Assembly: GCA_903881315.1 (NCBI GenBank)
Contig: CAIRSR010000018.1
Span: forward strand, 1 to 50,870
DNA: 50,870 nt
Direction of reading: 5' to 3'
Origin: an uncultured Thiotrichales bacterium
GTDB taxonomy: Bacteria > Pseudomonadota > Gammaproteobacteria > CAIRSR01
Position numbers and translations under genes: made by a program. The notes under the pieces were generated by a model. That model made no database searches. It worked only from the letters and a program-made list of their open reading frames with translations, and was not told the DNA's origin. This document shows, piece after piece, positions 1 through 7,680 of the stretch; positions within the stretch are counted from its first letter, which is position 1; each line of letters begins with the position of its first letter.

Positions 1-18
1 CTTCTCTTGGGAACAGAT

Positions 19-58
19 TCTAATGCTCCAGAAAAACATCTAATGCACCAGGAAGAAT
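19..58 (+). repeat. Imperfect 20-bp tandem repeat at the start of the Avd-like gene
   Basis: Two adjacent 20-base units beginning TCTAATGC match at 15 of 20 positions. Each contains an ATG; only the second (position 43) is in frame with the downstream gene. Every mismatch involves an A in one of the copies. The stretch is too short to call a diversity-generating template/variable pair and may be coincidence. Confidence 0.35.
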
Positions 59-405
59 CAACAAGTTACAAACCGAATCAAACTAGACCAGTGCCCAATC
101 GTTTATTGGTGGCCATTGAAGAGGCGGTGCGTCAGTTTCCCCGGTATCACAAGTACGCTGTTGGCGCGGATCTAAGGCGACAGGCGTTGAATGTCTGCCG
201 CCTCATTCATCGAGCAGCGAACGATCCACCCAATCGGCTCCGTCATTTGGAGCGCTTGGTGGCAACCATAGATGATCTAAAAGAGCCCCCTACAGTGGAC
301 GAGAAAATTAGCTGGTGTTTTACTCTGTGGCTGCGGTGTCGGAATTACCAAAGGCCGCAAAGAAAACCTTTAGCGAGTTTCTCTAGGATAGGGGAACAAC
401 TTTGA
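43..405 (+). CDS. Avd-like four-helix-bundle protein (start uncertain)
   Basis: About 120 residues. The core FPRYHKYAVGADLRRQALNV, followed by a leucine/arginine-rich helix and a second amphipathic helix, resembles the FPR...LG..L...AL pattern of Avd, the accessory variability determinant of diversity-generating retroelements, and related four-helix-bundle proteins. Known Avd proteins form basic pentamers that work with the retroelement reverse transcriptase; that role here is inference. The C-terminal GRMLGGW-type end common in Avd is not visible. The ATG at 43 is chosen; an in-frame TTG lies at 7 and the gene could begin outside the window. It overlaps the following PIN gene by 4 bases, suggesting translational coupling. 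No reverse transcriptase or template repeat is seen inside the window. Confidence 0.5.
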   Translation: MHQEESTSYKPNQTRPVPNRLLVAIEEAVRQFPRYHKYAVGADLRRQALNVCRLIHRAANDPPNRLRHLERLVATIDDLKEPPTVDEKISWCFTLWLRCRNYQRPQRKPLASFSRIGEQL

Positions 406-872
406 AGCCGAAGGTATACATAGAAACCTCGATACCCAGCTATCTGACTGCATTTCGTAGTCGCGATCTGGTTGTTGCCGGAAATCAAGAAACCACAAAG
501 GAATGGTGGGACAGGAGAATGGATTTTGAATTATTTATTTCAGAGTTTGTCTTAGAAGAAGTGTCGGCTGGTGATTCCAGTGCGGCAGCCGCACGTATCG
601 CAGCGTTGGCGGGAATACCAGAAATAGAAATCACGGAACAGATAGCAATTATTGCCGAGAAGCTACTCTTTGCAGGATCGCTACCAAGTAAGGCCCGTGT
701 TGATGCGTTACACATTGCAACAGCAGCATTTGGTGGAATGGATTACCTGCTTACCTGGAATTGCGCCCATATTGCGAATCCATCGCTTCGGCTTAGCATT
801 GAGGCGGTGATCCGCTCGTTTGGGTATGAACCGCCGATTATTTGTACACCGCAAGAACTCTTAGAGGTATAA
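402..872 (+). CDS. PIN-domain (VapC-like) toxin
   Basis: 156 residues, probably a PIN-fold ribonuclease toxin. The N-terminus VYIETSIPSYLTA places an acidic residue (E8) on the first strand. Further acidic positions are E52/E53, D101 in VDALHIATAA, and the LLTWNCAHI strand near residue 120, matching the spacing of PIN metal-binding sites. It starts with TTG, overlapping the upstream stop (TTGA), and is followed 4 bases later by a small gene, the toxin-then-partner order known for this PIN subgroup. The predicted activity is metal-dependent RNA cleavage restrained by the partner. Family assignment is fairly sure; the RNA target is unknown. Confidence 0.75.
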   Translation: MKPKVYIETSIPSYLTAFRSRDLVVAGNQETTKEWWDRRMDFELFISEFVLEEVSAGDSSAAAARIAALAGIPEIEITEQIAIIAEKLLFAGSLPSKARVDALHIATAAFGGMDYLLTWNCAHIANPSLRLSIEAVIRSFGYEPPIICTPQELLEV

Positions 873-876
873 AAAT

Positions 877-1080
877 ATGGCCACCAATCCCCTTGTTCAG
901 GAAATCCACAAGATTCGAGAAGAATATGCGAGTCGTTTTGGCAATGATCTAAAATCCATTTGTGGTGACGCTCGCAAGAAACAAGGACGTGATGGCCGCA
1001 GGGTGGTGTTGGCTACTCCCAAGTATACGCAGGCCAATGAGGTTGACGGGGTTACTGAGAATATAACGAAGGAGCCATAA
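877..1080 (+). CDS. Small partner (putative antitoxin) of the PIN toxin
   Basis: 67 residues, beginning MATNPLVQEIHKIREEYASR with a likely amphipathic helix, then a basic stretch (DARKKQGRDGRR) and a disordered tail. It starts 4 bases after the PIN gene, so the two are almost certainly co-transcribed. Small proteins of this type are recurrent neighbours of this PIN subgroup and are assumed to be antitoxins. No standard DNA-binding fold can be read from the sequence, so autoregulation is not predicted. A terminator-like stem follows at 1082-1109. Confidence 0.6.
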   Translation: MATNPLVQEIHKIREEYASRFGNDLKSICGDARKKQGRDGRRVVLATPKYTQANEVDGVTENITKEP

Positions 1081-1081
1081 T

Positions 1082-1109
1082 CCTAGTTCGGTGTAATGAC
1101 TAGGCTTTT
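1082..1109 (+). terminator. Putative rho-independent terminator after the PIN pair
   Basis: CCTAGT and ACTAGG form a perfect 6-bp stem with an 11-base loop directly after the stop of the small partner gene, followed by CTTTT. The stem is AT-containing and the T tract short, so strength is doubtful. Confidence 0.4.
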
Positions 1110-1205
1110 CCTACCCCCTTCATGGCTCGACTGCTGGCATCGCCATCGGCGATTGTGCAATGCAATGCGCGGCCAACAGGTAAACCGCTACCCGCCGGTG
1201 CCAAA

Positions 1206-1408
1206 ATGAAAGATGAATACGACCTTACCAAGGCAGAACAGGGTAAGTTTTATCGCCCCATAGAGGAGTTAGAGATCCCCATCTCCCTTGATCAAGAGAT
1301 TAGGCGTTCTTTCGTCATAAGATGACAGCGGGGGCGTTTTCCTTAAATGAAATTGTCAATTCACTATTCAGAAAAGACATTGAGATTGTGAAGAAGCTCT
1401 CGAATTAG
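1206..1408 (+). pseudogene. Frameshifted ribbon-helix-helix-type antitoxin gene
   Basis: The frame from the ATG at 1206 reads MKDEYDLTKAEQGKFYRPIE and then a beta-like LEIPISLDQEIRR, typical of the N-terminus of CopG/BrnA-like antitoxins, but stops at 1325 after 39 codons. From about position 1300 the frame one base back continues FFRHKMTAGAFSLNEIVNSL to a stop at 1408, which is the expected helical half (ISLNE-VNSLLRKDIE type). The full protein would be about 67 residues. One missing base near 1295-1305 explains the break. It may be a true pseudogene or a single-base sequence error. No clear ribosome-binding site and no toxin neighbour is visible. Confidence 0.6.
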
Positions 1409-1540
1409 TAATTGCACAAACATGGCGCAGACGTTACTACTACCCTACATACTCCAATGGGTGCGCTTCACAGACGATGGTTTTTGTGCAGTAGAATGGT
1501 ATTCGTCTGAACTGTTGTGGTAGCGGAAGGAGGACACAGT

Positions 1541-1699
1541 ATGAAATTACAAGTCGTGATTCACGCTGCAGAAGAAGGGGGATTCTGGGCAGAAATACCT
1601 GCCTTTGTGGGGTGTGTCTCCGAGGGTGATACTTTAGAGGAAACCCTGTTGAATATCAGAGAGGCGGCGGAGGGTTGGTTACAGGTTGCTGCCATGTAA
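1541..1699 (+). CDS. HicB-like antitoxin, short and without HicA
   Basis: 52 residues from the ATG at 1541, preceded by a strong GGAAGGAGG at 1524-1532. The sequence VVIHAAEEGGFWAEIPAFVG with CVSEGDTLEE and NIREAAEGWL is the partial RNase H-like fold of HicB family proteins. The family is commonly about 70 residues or more, so the C-terminus is short, ending VAAM just after the last helix. No HicA-like mRNA-binding toxin is found upstream or in the 220 bases downstream. This is best read as an orphan or remnant antitoxin. Confidence 0.7.
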   Translation: MKLQVVIHAAEEGGFWAEIPAFVGCVSEGDTLEETLLNIREAAEGWLQVAAM

Positions 1700-1809
1700 A
1701 TAGGGAGCGCTGCGCCATGATAAGATCTACCGATTACAGGATCGGAGTGTTTTGCGTTTCGTTCTGGTGTGATGGAAATATAGCAATAGCCGCATAAAAT
1801 GATGATAAG

Positions 1810-1862
1810 TCAAAAACTCAACCTCTCCCCCAGCGCATCGAAGATTCATCGGAGAGGGGTTT
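1810..1862 (-). terminator. Putative terminator of the exoribonuclease-transglycosylase operon
   Basis: On the minus strand AACC..CTCTCC pairs with GGAGAG..GGTT across a roughly 22-base loop, with a small bulge, followed by GAGTTTTTG. It lies about 60-110 bases beyond the stop of the lytic transglycosylase gene. The rest of 1700-1920 shows no gene. Confidence 0.45.
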
Positions 1863-1920
1863 AAGCAGGAAGCCAGATAATCATGGCTGTGGACAGATAA
1901 CGAATAGCCCTCCCCCAATC

Positions 1921-3897
1921 TCACGGCTCCACCACCGGCATCCCATCGGTGAGGCGCACCACTTGGCGTTGCAACCGCCAGCCATAGATAGCAGCATAGG
2001 TCAGGACATTGCGCACGTAGCGGCGGGTTTCATCAAAGGGGATGCACTCGACCCATACGTCTGCGGCCATCTCTGAGGGGGGCCGCCATTGCTTGATGCG
2101 CCCCGGGCCCGCGTTGTAAGCGGCTGCTGCGAGCGCCACACTGCCCTGTCGGTTGATGAGATCGGCGAGGAAGGCGCTACCGAGGCGTATGTTGTGGTCT
2201 GGATCGACCAGATCGCTTGACCCCGAATAGGCCGCCCGAATCTTCTTTGCCACTTGGGCGGCGGTGGTGGGCATGAGTTGCATCAAACCAAGCGCCCCCA
2301 CCGCAGAGCGGGCGTCTGCCATAAAGACGCTCTCTTGGCGGATGACCGCATAGACCACGGTGGGTGAGATGCCGAGTAATGTCGCTTGCGTCATCACCTG
2401 GTCGCGGTAGGGTAGGGGGAAGCGCAGTACCAGGTCTCCGTCCTCTGGGCTACGCCCGAGGGTGGAGATCACGCGGTCTGGCCAGCCCCAGCGGGCGGCG
2501 AGTTGTGCGGCGGCGGCCAGCTCTGCGGGCCCCACATTGGTGATTGCGGCAGTCCATTCACGCCGCCCATCGGGGAGATAATCGGTTAGGAACAACTCGC
2601 GGGCGCGCACCACGGCGGGTTGTGCGGCGAAGCGGGCGATGTCGGCCTCGCTGGTGGCGAGTGGCTGGTGGTTGAAGGCGTAGGCTTGATTCAGCTTGTC
2701 GGCAGCGAGAAAGCCGTGATAGCTGCGGTGGCCTGCCAGGTCGCGGTAGATCTCGCGGGCTTGGGTACGGGCGGCCCCGTTCTCGCCAATCTCCTCTAGG
2801 GCGCGGGCCTCCCAGTAACGCCACCGATCGGCGGTTCGTTCCCAGGGCTTCATGGCGTGCACCGCCCGTAAGACCGCATCCCAATCCTGATCCCACAGGG
2901 CGGCGCGTACCCGAGCGCGGCGCACCTCGCCATCGCTGAAGGAGAGGTGATTGAATAATTCCGTTGCGCGAGGATGGTGTTCAAGGGCTGCGCGTAGCGC
3001 AATACTCCGTTCGGTGTTAAACCGTTCTTCGCGGGTAAAGGCGTACCTTCCTTGCAGGTGTTCCCATCGTTCGAGGGCGGTGTCGATGTCCGAGCGAGCG
3101 AGGCGGGTGACTCCGTGACGTATCACTGCACGGGCGCGTGGGCTGTCGGTGGCGAGCAGGGGGTCGCCGAGTCCGCTCTCGGGGCTGCGGTGAACCCGCG
3201 TCCAGACCTGTACCCAAGGGCGGAGGTTGGTGGGTAGCCAGAGGCTGATGTTTTCTGCCAAGTCGACATTCCCGGCACCAAAGGCGAGGACGACGCGCTG
3301 CCAGAGGTCGTCCGTCGTCAAGCCGCCGCGCTGATGCCATAGTGCAAAAAGGTCTTCGCACTCGGGGGGTTGGTTTTTACCCACCAGCCATAAAGTGCGA
3401 ACCTCCTCCGACCACGGTGAGGATGACAGGGAGCTTTCGCGGTTGTCCGTTGCTGTGTCTCCCTCATGGGCACCGACAAGTGCCTGGATGCGGAGGCAGC
3501 GTAGGCTTAGGTCGGATGTGTCGCGGTAGGTGGCGAGAAAGTCGGGCCAGCGTGATTCTTCGGCCAGATGTTTCAACCAGACATTGCGCAGGAGCGCACT
3601 CACCGGCAGGTCGGCGTAGCCTCTCAGAAAGTTTTGTACCTCGCGGTCGGAGGCCTCGTTGATGCGGCCTTTGATCTCGTCATAGAGGAGGTAGCCGTAG
3701 AGCGGATAACCGGTAAGCCCCGGCAAGAGATCGCGGAAGGTCGCTGTGTCACCGTGCGCTAGGGCCTCGCGTGCCTCGTGGAACGTCTGGCGTTGTTGGG
3801 CAAGGTCAGCGGCGCGGCTCGGGAGGGAGAGCGGAGCGAGGATGATGAGCCAGGTTAGGCAGGCATTCCAAGCGATGTGTCGTGACAATCTTCTCAT
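1921..3897 (-). CDS. slt: Soluble lytic murein transglycosylase (Slt70-like)
   Basis: 658 residues, close to the usual length for Slt70. An N-terminal signal peptide (hydrophobic CLTWLIILAPLSLPSRA, cleavage near residue 29) directs it to the periplasm. Residues about 30-480 are the alpha-helical superhelical U/L domain. The catalytic SLT domain begins near 510: VVYAVIRQESVF carries the catalytic glutamate (E522), followed by GALGLMQLMP and AAYNAGPGRI, the conserved motifs of family 1 transglycosylases. The enzyme cleaves the MurNAc-GlcNAc bond to give 1,6-anhydro-muropeptides for wall turnover. The ATG lies one base after the stop of the exoribonuclease gene, so the two form an operon. Confidence 0.93.
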   Translation of the reverse strand: MRRLSRHIAWNACLTWLIILAPLSLPSRAADLAQQRQTFHEAREALAHGDTATFRDLLPGLTGYPLYGYLLYDEIKGRINEASDREVQNFLRGYADLPVSALLRNVWLKHLAEESRWPDFLATYRDTSDLSLRCLRIQALVGAHEGDTATDNRESSLSSSPWSEEVRTLWLVGKNQPPECEDLFALWHQRGGLTTDDLWQRVVLAFGAGNVDLAENISLWLPTNLRPWVQVWTRVHRSPESGLGDPLLATDSPRARAVIRHGVTRLARSDIDTALERWEHLQGRYAFTREERFNTERSIALRAALEHHPRATELFNHLSFSDGEVRRARVRAALWDQDWDAVLRAVHAMKPWERTADRWRYWEARALEEIGENGAARTQAREIYRDLAGHRSYHGFLAADKLNQAYAFNHQPLATSEADIARFAAQPAVVRARELFLTDYLPDGRREWTAAITNVGPAELAAAAQLAARWGWPDRVISTLGRSPEDGDLVLRFPLPYRDQVMTQATLLGISPTVVYAVIRQESVFMADARSAVGALGLMQLMPTTAAQVAKKIRAAYSGSSDLVDPDHNIRLGSAFLADLINRQGSVALAAAAYNAGPGRIKQWRPPSEMAADVWVECIPFDETRRYVRNVLTYAAIYGWRLQRQVVRLTDGMPVVEP

Positions 3898-3898
3898 G

Positions 3899-5927
3899 TT
3901 AGTTCACCTGGGTACGGACAACGATCACCCGTAGGATATCTTCCATTGCCTGGGCGCGGGTGACGCGCACCTGTATCCACTGACCTGGTTGGATGTCGGG
4001 GTTGCTGCCAGCGGCGAGCGTAGTGTCTAGCATAAAATCGGGGAGGGTGATCTGGATGCGGCTTCCGTAGATGGCGACGACCAGCGCCATGGTCTCTAGG
4101 TTACGTTGGGTTTCTAGCAAACGGAGTAACCAATAGCGACGGCGGTTTTGCTCCAAGAGGGACGACTGGCCGACTGGGCGTTCGATGTCGGCAAGGATGG
4201 CGTCGAGGTCTTGGATGGTGTAAGGGGGCGGCTCGTTGCGGAGATAGGCGACCAGTTGACGTTGATTGACGAGGTCGGTGTAGCGACGCAACGGAGAAGA
4301 GGTCATCGCGTAGGCGTCCAACCCAAGGCCGTGGTGAAAGATGGGGTCGGTCTTGTTCTCGGCACGGTAGAGTAGCATACGCTGGCGGTAATTAAGCCAT
4401 AGGTCGGTTGGCGCTGCACCCTCGAACAGGCGTTCGCGGGGTGCGGCCTGGCCGCGATAGAAGCACGGGATCGCGGCCTTCATCAAGGTGACGGCGGCGA
4501 GGTGGTTGATTTGGATCATCATCTCGCTGACTAGGATCTGAGAATCCCGCTCGCCATCATCACGTTCGATGCTGACCTCGCTTTGTTCCCCGACGGTGAT
4601 GGTGACCTCAGGAAAGGTGAGAAACATAGCACCCGCTGCCTCGCGGGCCGCACGCCAGCCCTTTGCGATGTTGAGCAAGGTGCGCCAAGGTGTGGCGGCG
4701 TCACCGCCCTCGGTGAGGGCGCTATCGACCTCCTTATAGGTGGTGCGGTGGTCTACGCAGAGGACGGTGAGGGCAAAGCGCACGGCGCGAATCTCTCCGG
4801 CCTCGGTGACGGTGATGAATAGGCTGATGGTTGGGCGTGGTATGCCGACGCGGAGACTACAGAGATTCTCCGAGATCTCGAGCGGTAGCATGGGGATGTG
4901 CCGATCGGGGAGATAGATGGAGGTGCCGCGCAGGCGCGCTTCAGCGTCTAGGGCGGAGTCGCGGGAGACTACGGCGGCGACATCGGTGATGTGGATCCCG
5001 ACCTCGAAGCCATCGGGCAGGGCGGTGATGCTGAGGGCGTCATCAATGTCTTTTGTGGTGGCGCTGTCCACTGTGTAGATCGTGAGTCCAGAGAGGTGTT
5101 CGCGTGCCTCTTCTTGCCAGGCCCACTGGGTCGTTTGGCTGAGTTGTTGGGCCTCCAGGGCCGCTTCTGGTGCTATCTCCTGGCGGGTGCCGTTACGCAG
5201 CAGCAGCAGGTTCTCGTTTAGACCCCACTCCCCGAGCCGCACCAAGAGCCGGAAACACAGGTTCTCCTCGTTGTGCAGACCGGCAGTGCGCAAGGTCTCC
5301 ATCAGTTGCCCGTGAGACTGCGCCTCTTCGCCGTATAGGGCCACCTCTTTCAGCATTTCGATGAGCGCCCCACCTTCTGGCGGGGGTGGCGTTGGCTCGC
5401 CCTCCCAGGCGGTACGCAACCAATCGCTGACCCGGCGGGTGCGCGCCAGCTTTTCCACTTCGCGGGCGCGTTGCGTCAGGATGGCGGTTACTGTTTCGGC
5501 ATCGGTGGGGTGAAAGCGTTCGTTGCGACTACGAAAATAGACCCGATCGCGATACAGAGCGCTCAACATGGCGGCGATTTGGTCGTCACTGGTGGTGCCG
5601 AAGGTTAATTCAGTCAGATCGACTACAGAAAAGTCACTCGCCTCATCCTTAAGTACCTCCCACAATTCAGGCACGTTGATCGTCGTTGTGAGTGCCTCAC
5701 GCGCCGCTGCCCGGGTCTGGAGGGTGCGGATGAGCGCTTCACGAACATGACTCGTGTCTAGGTGGAGATCATGGACGTGGAGTACTTGTTTGGCGGAGAC
5801 GTTGGCCTCCCGTCCTGATTCGGTGAGTATGCGCAGCTTTCCTTTGCGCTCTTCTAGGCAGACCACGCTGACAATGCGGCTGTCCTCTACTAGGTCGGCG
5901 ACCTGGCCCGGTCGGGGAAGATGGCTC
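3899..5927 (-). CDS. RNB-domain exoribonuclease (RNase II/R-like)
   Basis: About 676 residues. The motif YTVDSATTKDIDDALSI near residues 288-305 holds the clustered aspartates that bind Mg2+ in the RNB catalytic domain. LPDRHIPMLPLEISENLCSL and the C-terminal TSPLRRYTDLVNQRQL are further RNB signatures. A short C-terminal S1-like segment follows; the N-terminal part resembles the reduced architecture of small RNB proteins rather than classical RNase R. Predicted activity is 3'-to-5' processive degradation of RNA. The start appears to be a TTG with no strong ribosome-binding site, so the exact N-terminus is uncertain by up to about 25 residues. It is the first gene of a two-gene operon with slt. 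Confidence 0.88.
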
Positions 5928-5929
5928 AA

Positions 5930-6557
5930 AGGATTGGTTCCCGGTACGAAGAGAAAGGCAGGGGTAGACGTCCCCCGGTGAGCACGGGGAGACGACTTGT
6001 TCTGTCTCGCGAGTTAATGTTGGTTGTGTGTTGAATCACAAGTGCGCCCTTTATAGCCTTAAGATGCGTAGGACAATCTATCCATCCGGTCGCAAATGGT
6101 ACAGAATCAATTGTATTCGCGTGTTCAGTCACAATAACGATCAGTCTATTTGATCGGGCAAGGGATTGCCCTGCCCATTTTTTCCTGTGGGCGGAAAAAG
6201 GAGCGTATCGATCGTGACTTCGGTGTAGCAACGGATTTTATGCCGAGGTACAATCTTTATGCTCGCCTTGGGTGCCTTGCCACCTTTACGCTATAATGTT
6301 GGTGAACTGAACATGATATAGTAGGACGCGAGAGGTTAATAGTCTCGGCCAGGGAGACCGCTGCACGGGGCGGGGGTGTGGTGGGGCGAAGGTGGGGGCT
6401 TCGTTGGTTGGGTGGTGCGCTTGGGGCTGGGGCGCTGTCTCCGGTAGGCGTGGGTCTCGTGTGCATGAAAAGTTTTGGGGTGGTTGCTGGTTTGCTACGC
6501 GCTGTTGATGTATTCGACCTAAACTGTTGCTCTTAACATTTGCTGAGGAGAGAGATA
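5930..6557. other. Intergenic region between the exoribonuclease operon and the first atpE
   Basis: No convincing gene. It should hold divergent promoters for the minus-strand exoribonuclease operon and the plus-strand c-subunit gene. A 5-bp hairpin CCCCG/CGGGG sits at 5972-5988. From about 6340 the plus strand becomes strongly G- and T-rich, includes a G-quadruplex motif, and ends in GAGGAGAGAG, the ribosome-binding site of the c-subunit gene. Confidence 0.6.
6367..6398 (+). other. G-quadruplex motif in the leader of atpE copy 1
   Basis: Four runs of G (4, 5, 4 and 5 bases at 6367-6370, 6372-6376, 6383-6386 and 6394-6398) are separated by loops of 1, 6 and 7 bases. This meets the common G-tract/loop rule for an intramolecular quadruplex. 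It lies on the coding strand about 160 bases before the start codon, so it could form in the untemplated DNA strand or in the mRNA. Confidence 0.55.
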
Positions 6558-6860
6558 ATGCATGCAATGAGTGCCGAGATGCTTTCTACGATCTATTCGT
6601 TTACGGCGGTGGGGGTATCAATCATTGTCGCTGCTGCTGGGTTGGGTTCTGCGATTGGTTGGGGTCTCATCTGCGCGAAAACGCTGGAAGGTATCTCTCG
6701 TCAACCGGAAATGCGTCCTGTACTAATGGCCAATATGTTCATCTTTGCCGGATTGATGGAATCATTCCCCTTCATTATTCTGGCGTTTGCGATGTGGTTC
6801 TTGTTTGCTAATCCGTTTGTGGGTGCGCTTCAGACAGCGCTGACGGTATTTGCGCACTAA
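6558..6860 (+). CDS. atpE: ATP synthase F0 subunit c (orphan copy 1, ion-binding Glu present)
   Basis: 100 residues from the ATG at 6558, after GAGGAGAGAG. Two transmembrane hairpin helices: residues about 13-40 with the small-residue stripe AAAGLGSAIGWG, and about 54-92. The polar loop R48-Q49-P50 that contacts the F1 stalk is intact. E68 in AGLMESFPFI sits at the proton/sodium carboxylate position. The protein would form the rotating c-ring of F0 in the inner membrane. It is slightly longer than most c subunits (about 80-90) and stands alone: no other atp genes lie in the window. A paralog follows 467 bases downstream. Confidence 0.88.
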   Translation: MHAMSAEMLSTIYSFTAVGVSIIVAAAGLGSAIGWGLICAKTLEGISRQPEMRPVLMANMFIFAGLMESFPFIILAFAMWFLFANPFVGALQTALTVFAH

Positions 6861-7327
6861 AGTCTTAGGGGGGTGCGTAGGCAAAGCGTAAGCGGTGCGT
6901 GGCGCGTGTTGTGCTTGGGGTGTGTTGGTGGTTGTTGTGTTATCTCTGGCGTTTTATCAGGTAGGTGGGTTGTGTTGTCTTAGTGGAACCCCGCTGATGC
7001 CCCAGAGAGCGGCGGGTCGCCTGGTTGTGGGCAGAGGGTTTTGTTTGGGGCGGCCTGGTGGGCATTGCGGCAGTGGGGGGTATCCTCTGTTTTCGGTTGT
7101 CCTTAGTGGTGCGGTTTCGCCGCATTTGGATGTGATCAGATGGTTGGTGTGGTTGGGGGTGGGGCTGTTCTTTGGGGGCGCGGGTTGTTTTCTCGGTGGC
7201 TCGCGTGTCCTTATGTCCCCGCTTAGGTGTGCGATCTACGCTCGGTCTTGGTTAGTTGTCGCTGTCCCTTACAACGGTCACCGTAAGGGAAGCGCCCCTT
7301 TCACCTATTGGATTAGGAGCAACCGCG
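6861..7327. other. G/T-rich spacer between the two c-subunit genes
   Basis: The plus strand is very rich in G and T and poor in A, with many G runs, including 7155-7159, 7161-7164, 7174-7178 and 7182-7184 (loops of 1, 9 and 3, a relaxed quadruplex pattern). Open frames crossing it have no recognisable domain and odd composition, so I call no gene. GGATTAGGAGC just before 7328 is the ribosome-binding site for the second copy. Confidence 0.55.
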
Positions 7328-7651
7328 ATGTATGAAATGACGCCCCAGATGATGGGGCAGATCTACGCGATGACTATTTTAGGGGTTTCTGTCATTTTGG
7401 CCACGGCGGGTATCGGGTTTTCCATTGGCTGTGGTTTGATCTGTGATAAGACCATTGAGTGTCTGGTTCGCGTACCAGAAACGCGCCCCACACTAATGGC
7501 GGATATGTTTGTGTTTACTGGTTTTATGGGTAATTTCCCCTTTATTGTGCTGGCGTTTGCGATGTGGTTTCTATTCGCTAATCCGTTTGAGGGTGCATTT
7601 GAGTCTGTGGTAAAGAGTCTCAGTACGTTTTGTGTGTTGGGTGTTGGTTGA
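7328..7651 (+). CDS. Divergent ATP synthase subunit c paralog lacking the ion-binding carboxylate
   Basis: 107 residues from the ATG at 7328, preceded by TAGGAGC. It aligns without gaps to the upstream c subunit to about residue 92: the helix 1 glycine stripe (ATAGIGFSIGCG) and the identical LAFAMWFLFANPF in helix 2 leave no doubt about homology. The essential Glu at position 68 is Gly (TGFMGNFPFI against AGLMESFPFI), and the polar loop reads R48-V49-P50 instead of RQP. The C-terminus is longer and unrelated. Such a protein could not carry ions by the known mechanism. It might mix into the c-ring, block it, or have another membrane role; it could also be decaying, although its reading frame is intact. 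Confidence 0.8.
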   Translation: MYEMTPQMMGQIYAMTILGVSVILATAGIGFSIGCGLICDKTIECLVRVPETRPTLMADMFVFTGFMGNFPFIVLAFAMWFLFANPFEGAFESVVKSLSTFCVLGVG

Positions 7652-7680
7652 GCCTTGCTCACTAGTCCACTAGGGTTGTC

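Noticed and set aside
19-58. Template/variable repeat pair of a diversity-generating retroelement
   Set aside because: Only 20 bases, mismatches run in both directions, and there is no reverse transcriptase in the window.
5968-5995. CRISPR-repeat-like hairpin CCCCGGTGAGCACGGGG
   Set aside because: Only a single copy exists; no second repeat, spacer or cas gene was seen.
5926-6231. 101-codon minus-strand open frame upstream of the exoribonuclease
   Set aside because: No recognisable motif and no ribosome-binding site; it overlaps the exoribonuclease start in another frame.
6895-7335. Long plus-strand open frame between the c-subunit genes
   Set aside because: Composition follows the G/T skew (Gly, Val, Cys, Leu), no domain, poor start, and it overlaps the start of the real second copy.
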